Below, piece after piece: positions 27,762 to 37,300 of a stretch of DNA of 64,000 bases. The notes below the pieces were generated by a model. That model had not been told where the DNA came from. It did no database searches and saw only the letters and a list, made by a program, of their open reading frames with translations. The first letter of the stretch is position 1; each line of letters opens with the position of its first letter. The stretch comes from DASVUC01 sp038237225 (lineage in GTDB: Bacteria; Planctomycetota; Phycisphaerae; Tepidisphaerales; Tepidisphaeraceae), in assembly GCA_038237225.1 (NCBI GenBank), contig JBBRYX010000001.1:620001-684000 (forward strand), written 5' to 3'. A program made the translations under genes and the position numbers.

Positions 27762-28346
27762 TTGGTCTTAAGTAAACGAGAACGTCTGGTCGCTATCCTC
27801 GCCGTCACCGCCGTGTTGGTGCTCGCGATCGATCATTTCATTCTCTCGCCGCTTATGGCGCAGAAGGACGAACTGGACGTGAAAATTGCCGCCAAGCGCG
27901 ATGAGGTCGACCGGACCACGCAGCTTTTCCGCCGACGAAAGGAAGCCAGCGTGCAATGGAACGCGATGACTCAGGGCGGCCTGCACAAAGACGCCAACGA
28001 AGCGGACACGCAGCTCCAGCACAGCCTCAATGACTGGGCGCAGGAAGCCGGCATGTCCCTCACCCAGGTCAAGACTGAACGCACCGAGAAGGAAAAAGAC
28101 TTCTACCGCATCACCATGCGCGCCCAAGGCACCGGCGGCATGAAACAGATCGGCCAATTTCTCTGGCGCGTCCAAACCGCCACCGGACCCGTCAAAATCA
28201 CCGAGGTCTTGATCAACATGCGAGCCAAAGAAGGCACCGACGATCTCTCGCTCTCGCTCGGCGTCTCCACCATCTCGCTGATTCCGGATTCGGAAAAACA
28301 GAACAAGTCCGCCACCGCGTCGTCCATGCGGGAGATGATGCATTGA
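27762..28346 (+). CDS. gspM: Type II secretion GspM/PilO-like protein
   Basis: A 194-residue bitopic protein. A short cytoplasmic N-terminus precedes one helix (RLVAILAVTAVLVLAIDHFI), then a coiled coil (KDELDVKIAAKRDEVDRTTQ) and a ferredoxin-like periplasmic domain, as in GspM and PilO. It starts with TTG three bases after gspL, preceded by GGAG, and ends in a TTGA overlap with the next gene. It would dimerise with GspL. Confidence 0.78.
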   Translation: MVLSKRERLVAILAVTAVLVLAIDHFILSPLMAQKDELDVKIAAKRDEVDRTTQLFRRRKEASVQWNAMTQGGLHKDANEADTQLQHSLNDWAQEAGMSLTQVKTERTEKEKDFYRITMRAQGTGGMKQIGQFLWRVQTATGPVKITEVLINMRAKEGTDDLSLSLGVSTISLIPDSEKQNKSATASSMREMMH

Positions 28347-28966
28347 AAAATCTCTTCATCCCAATCCTGATCCTGATCCTCCTCTCGCCGATTCGCGCCC
28401 AGGGGCAGCGCACCGAGTCCAGCCCTCCGCGCGCCGATACGAACGCACAGCGCTCCGATCCCTCCCCGCGCCGAGAAACCTACTCGGACCGCTACTCCAT
28501 CCTCTCCGATCACAACATCTTCCTTCGCGACCGCTCCAGGTCCTCCACCTCCGGCCACGCCGCCTCCCAGCCCGCGACCACGAGGCTTCCCGAGGAATCC
28601 CTCGTGCTCACCGGCGTCGTGATGGAGGACGACGGCTTCCGCGCGTACATCGAAAACTCCGAAACCTACTCCGTCATCAAGCTCGCACTCGGCGACCCGA
28701 TCGCCCGTGGGCGCATCGTCGATATGCAGATTAACGCCGTCCAGTACGAGCACGGCAACGAACGAATCTGGATCGAAATGGGCAGCAACTTCCTCGGCCA
28801 CGCCAGCACGCTGACCACAAGCGCTCCAAGCGCCGCGACCACTGCTCCTTCCGCTTCCGCTTCCGCTTCCACACAGCCGACTTCCCTTCCCTTCAATATC
28901 AACGATCCAAATCTCACCCTCGAACAAAAAATGAAACTGCGCCGCCTTCAGGAGCGCAAGCAGTAA
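28343..28966 (+). CDS. GspC/PilP-like secretin-coupling protein
   Basis: A 207-residue exported protein with a signal peptide (MKNLFIPILILILLSPIRA). The motif YSILSDHNIFLRDR is followed by a small beta-rich domain (ESLVLTGVVMEDDGFRAYIE, VIKLALGDPIARGRIVDM), resembling the homology region of GspC or PilP that contacts the secretin N-domain. A Ser/Ala/Thr-rich linker leads to the C-terminal NLTLEQKMKLRRLQERKQ. Its place directly before gspD supports a secretin-coupling role. It uses a TTG start overlapping the gspM stop. Confidence 0.65.
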   Translation: MKNLFIPILILILLSPIRAQGQRTESSPPRADTNAQRSDPSPRRETYSDRYSILSDHNIFLRDRSRSSTSGHAASQPATTRLPEESLVLTGVVMEDDGFRAYIENSETYSVIKLALGDPIARGRIVDMQINAVQYEHGNERIWIEMGSNFLGHASTLTTSAPSAATTAPSASASASTQPTSLPFNINDPNLTLEQKMKLRRLQERKQ

Positions 28967-29002
28967 ATCCGCCTTGGGCTTAACTTACGCGGGAATCCGA
29001 CC

Positions 29003-31396
29003 ATGATGACACACCGACCGATTCCGATCACGCTGCCCGACTCACGGCACCTCGCCGTCGCAGCGCTCACGCTCCTCGTCCTGTATGTCGCGCCCATTGC
29101 AGCGCAAGCGCAGATTGCCGCCACGCATCCCGCGACCACGCAAACCTCCGCCACGCGCCCGACCACCGGCGCCCGCGCCAACGGCAACGGCGTCCATGGC
29201 GTCACCACGCAGCCCGGCGGATTGCTTCTCAACTTCAAAGATGCTTCGATCGAATCCGTCCTCGACGAGCTTTCCGCCACTGCGGGCTTCATCGTCGTCA
29301 AGATCGCGAAACCTGAAGGCCGCGTCACGCTCGTCAGCAAGCAGCTTGTCAGCCCCGCCGACGCCGTCTCCCTTCTCAACACCGTCCTTAAAACCGCCGG
29401 CTATGCCGCCGTCCAGCAGGGTCGCATCCTCAAGATTCTCTCCCTCGACGACGCTAAAACCGCGAACATCCCCGTTCACATCGGCTCCGATCCGACCAAG
29501 ATCGAGCCTACCGATGAGTTGATCACGCAGGTCATCCCGCTCCGTCAGGCGGATGCCACACAGCTTAAGAACGATCTGGCGCCGCTGGTGAACCCCTCTG
29601 GGTTCGCGTCAAATGCTTCCAGCAACGCACTTGTGGTGACGGATACGGCCGCCAACATCCGCCGACTCGTGGAAATCGTCAGCGCGCTCGACAACAATCT
29701 CGTCGCCTCCGCGGAGGTCATCGTCGTTCAACTCAATTACGCCAGCGCCTCCGGAACCGCAAAGCTCATCAACGATCTGTTCGGCGACGATGCAAGCCGC
29801 AACCGCAATCAGCAACAGAGCGGTTTCGGCGGAGGGTTCCCCTTCTTTCGCGGATTTAGCGGCGGCGGTGGCGGGTCCGGTGGCGGTGGTGGCGGCGGTG
29901 GTCAGAACCCCAACCAGACCGCGCGTCAGCAAGCTAAGATCAGCGCCTCTTCTGATGACCGCACCAACACCATCGTCGTCACCGGACCCCAGGAAACGCT
30001 CGCCACCATCCGACACGTCATCAAGGAGCTCGATGCCAATCCCGCCTCTGACGAAACCGTCTTCATCTACCGCCTGAAGAACGCACAATCGGACAACCTC
30101 GAGTACGTCCTGAACTACCTGTTTAACAATAGTGGATCAGGCGGCTCGCAGCAGCGCCCCGCCAACACCCGCAACAACGCCTTCAGCCGCAGCGGTTCCA
30201 CCGGTACCAACAGTTCCCGCACCTCCGGATCCGGCCGCACCGGCAGTAACAGCGGTGGCTTCGGATCCAACTCCTCCCGCTCGGGGTCCAGCGGTTCATC
30301 CCCCTTCGGCACCAATCAAAACTCGCTCAGCAATAGCAGCAACTTTGGCCAAAGATCCAGCTCCGGATTCGGCAGCCCCGGTGGCATCTCCTCGAACGGC
30401 GCGCAAACCGCGGCCGATCTCGCCGGTCAAGTCATCGTCATCGCCGATCCCGACACCAATTCCCTGCTCATCCGCACCGCGCCCAAAAATTACGAGCGCG
30501 TCAAACAGATCCTCGACGAGCTCGATCGCCCCGTCGCCCAGGTGCTCATCAAGGTCCTTATCGCGGAAGTCACCCACGACAACGCCCTCGACGTCGGCGC
30601 CGAGTTTTCCGTACTCAACCTCCGTGCAGGAGGAAATGGTCAAAAGGGAGGGACCAACTTCGGTCTGGCCAATCTCCAGAGCGGTCTCGTCGTCTCCATC
30701 CTTGAAACCGATGTCACCGCCACCATCCGCGCCCTCGAGACCGAAGGAAAGCTCGACGTTCTTTCCCGTCCCTATATCCTCGCCTCCGACAACCAACTTG
30801 CCTCCATCACCGTCGGCCAGGAAGTTCCCCTCGTCGACAATTCTCGAATCACCGACACCGGTCAGACCATCAATACCCTTCGCTATGAAGACGTCGGCAT
30901 CCTTCTCGACGTCGTTCCCCACATCAATCCCAATGGCCTCGTCATCCTCGATGTCGCACCCGAAATCTCCTCACTCACCGGCCAGACCGTCGCCGTTTCC
31001 GATACCGCGTCGCAGCCGATCATTGCCAAGCGTTCGGCACAATCCCACGTCGCAATCCAGAGCGGTCACACCATCGTCATCGGCGGGTTGATGGAAGATC
31101 GCAAGACCGCCACCATCAGCAAAGTCCCCATCCTCGGCAACATCCCGATCATCGGAGAACTCTTCAAACGCACCATCGACCAGAAGACCAAGACCGAGCT
31201 CCTGATCTTCCTCACGCCGCATGTCGCCGCCCAACCCGAAGATCTCAAGGGCATGTCGGCTGATGAGCTCAAGGGAACGAAGCTGACGCCGAACGCGGTC
31301 TACCCCGGCGCTTTCGACGAGCACATGAAAGGACTCCAGCGCGGCGCGGCCACGCAACCGTCCACGACTCAACCCGCCCAGGAGCCCGCAAAATGA
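29003..31396 (+). CDS. gspD: Type II secretion secretin GspD
   Basis: A 797-residue outer-membrane secretin that forms the exit channel. A signal peptide (cleavage after AAQAQ) is followed by N-domains (SIESVLDELSATAGFIVVKI; AEVIVVQLNYASASGTAKLI). Gly-rich (about residues 276-305) and Ser/Gly/Asn-rich (about 375-465) insertions break up the N-domain repeats. The secretin core includes PYILASDNQLASITVGQEVP and GGLMEDRKTATISKVPILGN followed by TKTELLIFLTPHV. The low-complexity insertions are much longer than in proteobacterial GspD. Its stop overlaps the next start as ATGA. Confidence 0.93.
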   Translation: MMTHRPIPITLPDSRHLAVAALTLLVLYVAPIAAQAQIAATHPATTQTSATRPTTGARANGNGVHGVTTQPGGLLLNFKDASIESVLDELSATAGFIVVKIAKPEGRVTLVSKQLVSPADAVSLLNTVLKTAGYAAVQQGRILKILSLDDAKTANIPVHIGSDPTKIEPTDELITQVIPLRQADATQLKNDLAPLVNPSGFASNASSNALVVTDTAANIRRLVEIVSALDNNLVASAEVIVVQLNYASASGTAKLINDLFGDDASRNRNQQQSGFGGGFPFFRGFSGGGGGSGGGGGGGGQNPNQTARQQAKISASSDDRTNTIVVTGPQETLATIRHVIKELDANPASDETVFIYRLKNAQSDNLEYVLNYLFNNSGSGGSQQRPANTRNNAFSRSGSTGTNSSRTSGSGRTGSNSGGFGSNSSRSGSSGSSPFGTNQNSLSNSSNFGQRSSSGFGSPGGISSNGAQTAADLAGQVIVIADPDTNSLLIRTAPKNYERVKQILDELDRPVAQVLIKVLIAEVTHDNALDVGAEFSVLNLRAGGNGQKGGTNFGLANLQSGLVVSILETDVTATIRALETEGKLDVLSRPYILASDNQLASITVGQEVPLVDNSRITDTGQTINTLRYEDVGILLDVVPHINPNGLVILDVAPEISSLTGQTVAVSDTASQPIIAKRSAQSHVAIQSGHTIVIGGLMEDRKTATISKVPILGNIPIIGELFKRTIDQKTKTELLIFLTPHVAAQPEDLKGMSADELKGTKLTPNAVYPGAFDEHMKGLQRGAATQPSTTQPAQEPAK

Positions 31397-31851
31397 CCCG
31401 CCTCGCCTGCGCCTTCGCGGTGACCTTATTATTACTCTCGGTCGCGATCGGATGTGCCACCACAGCATCACTGTCGCAGCGGGAGGTGCACGGATCATCC
31501 CAACCTTCAGCCCCCCCAAATCTGAACACAGATCCCTGCGCCACCCGTCTCCACGACATCTGCGGCCCCCTCCTCTTCTACTACAGCAAGCAACATCACC
31601 TCCCAGCCAGCCTCGCTGATCTGGCCGACACTCCCGGCTTCTCGGCCATCGGCGCCCTCGCCTGCCCGGAATCCCACCAACCCTACATCTACAACCCCGA
31701 CGGCATCCAGCTTCCGTCCGTCCCCGGCCCCGTCATCGCCTACGACCCCGTCCCCATCCACGCCGGCTACCGCTGGGGAATCATCATCGTCCCAAGCGAC
31801 GGCCCCCTCATCACAAAAGTCATCGCCCTTCCCCAAACCTGGAATCCGTAG
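31393..31851 (+). CDS. Lipoprotein at the end of the secretion operon
   Basis: A 152-residue predicted lipoprotein: basic start, hydrophobic stretch, then the lipobox SVAIGC (Cys21). The C-terminal half (ACPESHQPYIYNP, VIAYDPVPIHAGYRWGIIIV, SDGPLITKVIALP) resembles the C-terminal beta region of planctomycetal pseudopilin-like proteins, which end in a DG-x-V strand. It starts within the gspD stop, so it is part of the operon. A pilotin-like or cargo-recognition role is possible but only inferred from position. Its TAG stop lies in a GTAG repeat remnant. Confidence 0.65.
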   Translation: MTRLACAFAVTLLLLSVAIGCATTASLSQREVHGSSQPSAPPNLNTDPCATRLHDICGPLLFYYSKQHHLPASLADLADTPGFSAIGALACPESHQPYIYNPDGIQLPSVPGPVIAYDPVPIHAGYRWGIIIVPSDGPLITKVIALPQTWNP

Positions 31852-31920
31852 CATGGGCAGAAACGTGACGGCGGGGGTTATTCCATCGAAGGCCAAGCCC
31901 AGGGCTTCAGCCCTGGGTCC
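31848..31920. repeat. REP remnant plus 32-bp CCCAGGGC palindrome
   Basis: GTAGCATGGGC (31848-31858) is a half-copy of the GTAG-CAYGGGC family. It is followed at 31889-31920 by a 32-base palindrome containing GCCCAGGGCTTCAGCCCTGG, identical to 48308-48339. Confidence 0.7.
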
Positions 31921-31962
31921 TGTCATTTGAGCCAAACGCCATGCGCTTTTGCGCAAGAAAAA

Positions 31963-31988
31963 GGCGCGGAAGCAATCCGCGCCCTTTT
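31963..31988. terminator. Bidirectional Rho-independent terminator
   Basis: Arms GGCGCGGA and TCCGCGCC around AGCAA, followed by CTTTTC on plus and TTTTTCTT on minus. It lies between the converging secretion operon and the small lipoprotein gene. Confidence 0.8.
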
Positions 31989-32014
31989 CAATTTAACAAT
32001 AACGAATCCAGACG

Positions 32015-32221
32015 TTACGGGTTATGAACGTCCTTCTTCTCGGTCTTGGTGACTGTACCATCCGAGTTCTCAGTCACCTTCTTCTCTTTCACCTCAACAC
32101 CGCCGTTGGCCTTTTCCTGAACGGTCTTCTCATGTTCGACCGTACGGTCACAGCCTGTAAGCAGCGGGGCGCCTCCAAATGCCAGCGCCAAAGCGACAGT
32201 AGACACAAAAATTCTCTGCAT
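32015..32221 (-). CDS. Small lipoprotein, charged
   Basis: A 68-residue predicted lipoprotein. The signal (MQRIFVSTVALALAFGGAPL) ends in the lipobox LTGC. The mature part is only about 45 residues and highly charged (EKANGGVEVKEKKVTENSDG), with alternating Lys/Glu and Thr. The start follows AAAGGAG seven bases away. The frame continues upstream but without support. Function unknown. Confidence 0.7.
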   Translation of the reverse strand: MQRIFVSTVALALAFGGAPLLTGCDRTVEHEKTVQEKANGGVEVKEKKVTENSDGTVTKTEKKDVHNP

Positions 32222-32362
32222 GGTCGGCTCCTTTCGGGGTAGCAACTGCCCTATGATTCTCAAAAGACGTGCCAAAGGCAGAACTCGCTGCAAACGCCCT
32301 TGGCGGGCCAAGTTCCGCCCAATAGAGTGTCAGCTCTTGCCCCACTTCACAAAGGAACACCG

Positions 32363-32707
32363 ATGGACACGACAGGAACGACCATCAACTACGACGATTT
32401 TGCCAAGCTCGATCTTCGTGTCGCCACGATCCTTGATTGCAAGCCCCACGCCAACGCGGACAAGCTCCTCGTCCTTCAGATCGACCTCGGAGGGGAGCAG
32501 CGCCAAATCTGTGCCGGCCTCCGCCAGCACTACGCTCCCGAGCAGCTCATCGGCAAGCAGATTGTCGTCGTCGCCAACCTCGCTCCCCGCCAAATGCGCG
32601 GGGAAGTCAGCAACGGCATGCTCTTAGCCGCCACCGACAGCGCCACGACCAAAGTAATCGTGGTCACCCCTGCTGACGTCACCGCCGCCGGAAGCAAAGT
32701 CAGTTAA
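32363..32707 (+). CDS. tRNA-binding OB-fold protein (MetG C-terminal-like)
   Basis: A 114-residue single-domain protein matching the dimerisation/tRNA-binding domain at the C-terminus of methionyl-tRNA synthetase. It contains FAKLDLRVATILDCKPHANA, DKLLVLQIDLG, QLIGKQIVVVANLAPRQMRG and SNGMLLAA. As a free-standing protein it may bind tRNA in trans to a MetRS lacking this domain, or act like the Trbp111 group. AAAGGA precedes the ATG. It has no apparent operon partners. Confidence 0.88.
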   Translation: MDTTGTTINYDDFAKLDLRVATILDCKPHANADKLLVLQIDLGGEQRQICAGLRQHYAPEQLIGKQIVVVANLAPRQMRGEVSNGMLLAATDSATTKVIVVTPADVTAAGSKVS

Positions 32708-32845
32708 AAAATCCGTTGAGTTCGTATCAAACGCTACTATATCCCTGAACAACCACGAAGCTACTCAGGTATGGTCGAGCCTGTTTCTCGCCCGAACGAG
32801 ACGTGCGCACTCAGTCCCTGCTTCAAATCCGGCGATAGAAATAAA

Positions 32846-32876
32846 GAGGCCGCGGGTCACCTCGAGCCGCGGCCTC
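32846..32876 (-). terminator. Hairpin/terminator 2 downstream of the RTX-like gene
   Basis: Arms GAGGCCGCGG and CCGCGGCCTC. On the minus strand the hairpin is followed by TTTATTTC. Its arms match those of the hairpin at 32924-32961. Confidence 0.7.
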
Positions 32877-32923
32877 GGAGTCACACACTGGCGACTCTGT
32901 TCATTATTGTGACCTGATGAGAT

Positions 32924-32961
32924 GAGGCCGCGGGGTCCGACTGGAGAAAACCCGCGGCCTC
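32924..32961 (-). terminator. Hairpin 1 downstream of the RTX-like gene
   Basis: Arms GAGGCCGCGGG and CCCGCGGCCTC, 13 bases after the RTX-like stop on the minus strand. There is no T-tract. It is the first of two tandem hairpins with shared arms. Confidence 0.6.
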
Positions 32962-32973
32962 TCACTCAGGTGT

Positions 32974-34140
32974 TTATTCGTTGTCCAGCCAGGCGGCGCG
33001 GATCCACTGCGAGTCCTGATCGCCGGTCTTCAGCCGGATCATCGTGAATTTTCCCATGTCATCGCGATCGACGAAGACTTCCTTGATCACGCCGTCCGGG
33101 TGCAGTCCGCGGAACACTTTCAGGGTGATCGGTGGAATATTGTCCGGCGCCACTTCGTACTTCGACAACTCCACACTATCGAGGTTATCGAACGGATTGC
33201 TCCCCGTGAAGGTGAAGTACGCGTGATAAGTCTGGCCGTCCGGGTTGTAGCGATAGATCATGACGAAGGTCTGATCATCGTTTATCAGCACACCCAGCGG
33301 GGAAGAGTTGCGGAACGTCGTGTTGAACTTCTCCTGGTATTCCGGCGGCAGCGAATCGATCGAGAACGGCGAGTAGACGCGATCGGTGCCATTGGTTTTG
33401 TCGGTGATCGTGTCCGTTGAAACGGTGTCTTGCGCGAAGCCGTCAGCGCCAGTGCCGCCGGTTAGATTGTCCGCGTTCAGTCCACCCTCGAGATCATCAT
33501 CGCCGCGACCACCGTCGATTGAATCGGCGCCGCTACCGCCGTCGAGTTGGTCGCTATCGGATCCGCCCATGAGGGTGTCGGCGCCGTCGTCGCCAACCGC
33601 GACGTCGTCGCCCGTTCCACCGCTGATGACGTCATTTCCCACGCCACCGTCGATGGCATCATCGCCGCTTCCACCGACGAGCGTGTCGTTGCCCGCGCTG
33701 CCCGCGATGAGGTCGCGTGATGCGCCGCCGGAGACCGAGTCATCGCCCGCGCCGGCATTGATGCGATCTTTTCCGCCGCCGCCATTGATCTGATCGTTCC
33801 CGGATCCTCCGATGATGTAATCCGCACCGGCCCCGCCGGAGATGGTCATGGGGACATTCACCGCACCGTTGGACTGATCCACGATGATCGTGTCGCGCCC
33901 GCCGGCAGTATCAATCTTGATCCCCTTCAGGGTCGCCTTCGCAAACGCCTGCACTTCGCCGTTGAGGTTCACCCGAATCTGTTTGTGATTGGTCGGCACC
34001 ACCGAGACCAGCACGTGGTCATATGCTAATGAGCCGGTGACCGACACGATCCCACCGTTGACGTTAATGCTGAGCAGTTGCCGTCGCTCGAGCGCTTCAA
34101 ACATGGCCTTGGGGTTTTGACGCGAATTTGATTTGGACAT
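32974..34140 (-). CDS. Secreted RTX-like calcium-binding protein with LERR N-terminus
   Basis: A 388-residue predicted surface or secreted protein. The N-terminus AMFEALERRQLLSINVNGGI is the planctomycetal LEPRR-type targeting motif, here LERR. Residues about 115-270 are a run of nonapeptides of the GGxGxD type (GGSGNDQINGGGGKDRINAG), which form a calcium-bound parallel beta roll. The C-terminal 120 residues have no recognised domain. The start at 34140 follows GAGGT; an upstream ATG would add 20 residues. It is divergent from a second LEPRR protein, so the two may share regulation and export. Confidence 0.8.
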   Translation of the reverse strand: MSKSNSRQNPKAMFEALERRQLLSINVNGGIVSVTGSLAYDHVLVSVVPTNHKQIRVNLNGEVQAFAKATLKGIKIDTAGGRDTIIVDQSNGAVNVPMTISGGAGADYIIGGSGNDQINGGGGKDRINAGAGDDSVSGGASRDLIAGSAGNDTLVGGSGDDAIDGGVGNDVISGGTGDDVAVGDDGADTLMGGSDSDQLDGGSGADSIDGGRGDDDLEGGLNADNLTGGTGADGFAQDTVSTDTITDKTNGTDRVYSPFSIDSLPPEYQEKFNTTFRNSSPLGVLINDDQTFVMIYRYNPDGQTYHAYFTFTGSNPFDNLDSVELSKYEVAPDNIPPITLKVFRGLHPDGVIKEVFVDRDDMGKFTMIRLKTGDQDSQWIRAAWLDNE

Positions 34141-34285
34141 GGGTACGACCTCGTGACAAAGCACTTCATCGGGCCCCGCGGGCCGCTCCGTCATGTTCAT
34201 CGATCGATTCGAGAGGTCGGTTTAGAACGGCTGGACAAAAGATGCCGATTTTTCTGCCTCGGATTATCGGAACGAGCGTTATTTA

Positions 34286-34315
34286 TTGGCCCCTTCGCGC
34301 TCCAGCCGTTATGAT
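34286..34315 (+). promoter_or_regulatory. Candidate promoter of the LEPRR amidase gene
   Basis: TTGGCC (34286-34291) and TATGAT (34310-34315) are 18 bases apart, about 63 bases before the start at 34378. Confidence 0.45.
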
Positions 34316-34377
34316 GCGGCAGCGATTCTTCGGGACCGGTCGTTAACAGCGGACTCATCGCGAGAGGGCAAGATTTC

Positions 34378-37300
34378 ATGCACCCACGTTCCGCCAAGAG
34401 AGCCCCGCGCATATCCCGGGCAATCGGTGCTGCGATCGAAAAGCTCGAGCCGCGCCGCATGCTCTGCATGATCGGCCCGGATGGAACCGAATATCACTTT
34501 GACGGCCTTCACAAAGTGAAGGCGAATGACGTCGATGTGAAGATCCCCAAAAACTCGAAGCTGCATCACGATCTTCACGATCCCGCGCCGCTTCAGGATG
34601 CGCCTGTCCACAATCCCAGGCTCGCCGCGCTCTCGGCCCGGTCGAAGGTCATGGGCCCGCAGGCTCCCATCTCGGGCAACCTCAGCGCGTTCGCGGCAAA
34701 CACCAATTTGATTGGCCCCCAAAGCGCCCTGGTCGGCTCCCAGGCGACCGGCACGCTCACCGGTAAGGTCGTCTACACCTCCGGAGGTCACGGCTACACC
34801 TATACCTCCTACTTCGACTCCGTCACAGGCACCACCAAATTCCATTGGGTCACCCAGCGCGGTCTCACCAACGGGATGGTCGAAGACATGGGCGTGCAGG
34901 ATCAGATGTCGCTCTATGCCGATTACCTTTTGAATGCCGGCGCCACGGTTGTACCGATGCGTCCTGTCGGTCATCAGACCAATCAGGTCATTGTTGATAA
35001 CACCAGTTCCGGGTTCTCCTTCCAATCCGGGAGTTGGACCGCGAGTGCCGGCACGCCTTACTTCAGCACATCGGCAAACGGATACGATTCCGTCAACAGC
35101 GTCGAGATCGCAAACCACTACCAGTTCGCCGCCACCAGTCTGACCGAAACCGCTGTCGCGCGCTACACACCGACCCTCACCACTGCGGGTTTTTATCCGG
35201 TTTATTCATGGGCCCTCAACAGTGCCAACCGCGCGGCGGATCAGACTTATCGCATCAACTACACCGGCGGATCGTACGAAGTTCACGTCGATCACCAGAA
35301 GACGGGCAAAGGCTGGGTCTATCTCGGCACGTATTACTTCGCCCCCGGCACCGGCGGGAACGTCGAGATCTCCAACAAATCCGCCACTACCGGCAAGAAC
35401 GTCATCGCCGACGCCATCCGCTTCGGCAATGGCATGGGTGATTTCAACCCCGGCTCGCCCGGAATCTCCGGTCAATCCCGCGAAGACGAAGCAGCTCTCT
35501 ACTGGCTGTACCGCTCGCGCGGCTATGGCGCCGCCGCCACGCTGGTCTCGTCCACAACGGTGGACGGCGGGTTCTCCGATGACATCGACGCGAATGTCGG
35601 CGCACCGATCCGATGGGCCGCTTATATGAATGATTCCGCCGTCGGGAGCGCCACCGATCGCATTTATCTCGGCTTCCATTCCAACGCTTTTAACGGGACC
35701 GCCCGCGGCGCGCTCGGTCTCACTTCATCCTCGAACCCCACGCCACACCAGAACGATTGGGCAACCAAGGCGCAGGCCGAGATTCAAAACGATCTGCAAG
35801 GCATCGGTTCACCCCCGCTCGAATTTGCATTCCCGAACCACACCGCCGTTCTTTCCGGCGCATACGGCGAAATCTCCAACGGCACCATCGGTGGAGAATT
35901 CGACGCGACGATTATCGAAGTCGCGTTCCACGACAACGCAAGCGATGCCGCGCTGATGAAGGACCCGAAGGTTCGCGATGCCGTCGCTCGCGCTGAATAT
36001 CAAGCGACGGTCAAGTACTTCAATGCCTGGGGCGGCACCACCGCAACGATGGCGCCGGACCTGCCCACTAACGTTCGCGCCACCACCGACGCCGCTGAGA
36101 ACGTCGTCCTGAGCTGGAATGCCCCCGCCGCCAACGCATCCACCGGCGGCGCGGGAACCGCCACCGGCTATCGCGTCTACTCCTCCACCAACGGCTACGG
36201 CTTCTCTCTCGTCGCCAACCTCGGCAATGTGCTGACGACAACTCTTGCCGGTCAGCCCCTGAACGCGGTGACGTACTATCGCATCGTCGCCACCAACACC
36301 GGCGGCGATTCGATGCCGAGTTTCGTAGTTGCCGCCAAACCGCAGGCGGGCCGCCGGGCGCCTATCCTCATCGTCAACAACTTCGATCGCATGGATCGCT
36401 TCGGCGACGACACGGAATCGTCGCTGCTTAATGCCACTTCGAGCTTCACCTACAGCCGGGTGCGGCCGCGCTACAACAACTCGTACGACTATTCCGTCCA
36501 GGCTGCAAGCGCCATTGCCAGTTTCAATCCCTCCCTCGGCATCGAGACCGCGACCGACGCCGCCGTCGCCGCGGGCCAGATCGTCCTCGCCAACTATCAC
36601 ACCGTGATCTGGATGAGCGGCGAGCAATCCGCCGGCGACGGAACGTTTACCTCAACCGTCCAGCCGAAAGTGACGACCTACTTAACCAACGGCGGCAAGA
36701 TGTTCATCTCCGGCGCAGAGATCGGCTGGGACCTCGTCGCACAAAACAACGGCTCCTCGTTCTACCAGAACACCCTTCATACGAATTATGTCAGCGACGA
36801 CGGCAACGACACTGATCCCAGCGACGGCATCGACCCCGCTACCTATGCCACAATCGCTGGGGTGGGCGCGCTTGCCGGCGTACCCGCTCTGACCTACGAC
36901 AATGGAACCTACGGCACGTACGACGTCGGCACGCCCGACGTCATCGCATCCGGTAGCGGCGCCAGTGTCGCCCTGAGATATGTCACCGGTGGCGCGGCGG
37001 CGATTCAATACACTTCCGGCCCCGCCCAGATCATCAACATGGGCTTCCCCTTCGAGAGTATCTACACCGAGTCGCAGCGCAACAGCCTCATGTCCGCGGT
37101 CCTGACCTACTTCGACGTCAATTCCACCACCGCCATCATCTCGCCCGCGCCGACCTCCGTCGACCTGCTCACCGATTCCGGCTCCACCCCCGCCACCATC
37201 ACCGACAACATCACCAACTACAACAACTCGAGCCCTGCCAAGGCGCTCCAGTTCCAAGTCAGCGGCACGATCTCCGGCGCCACCATCAGGATCTATCGCG

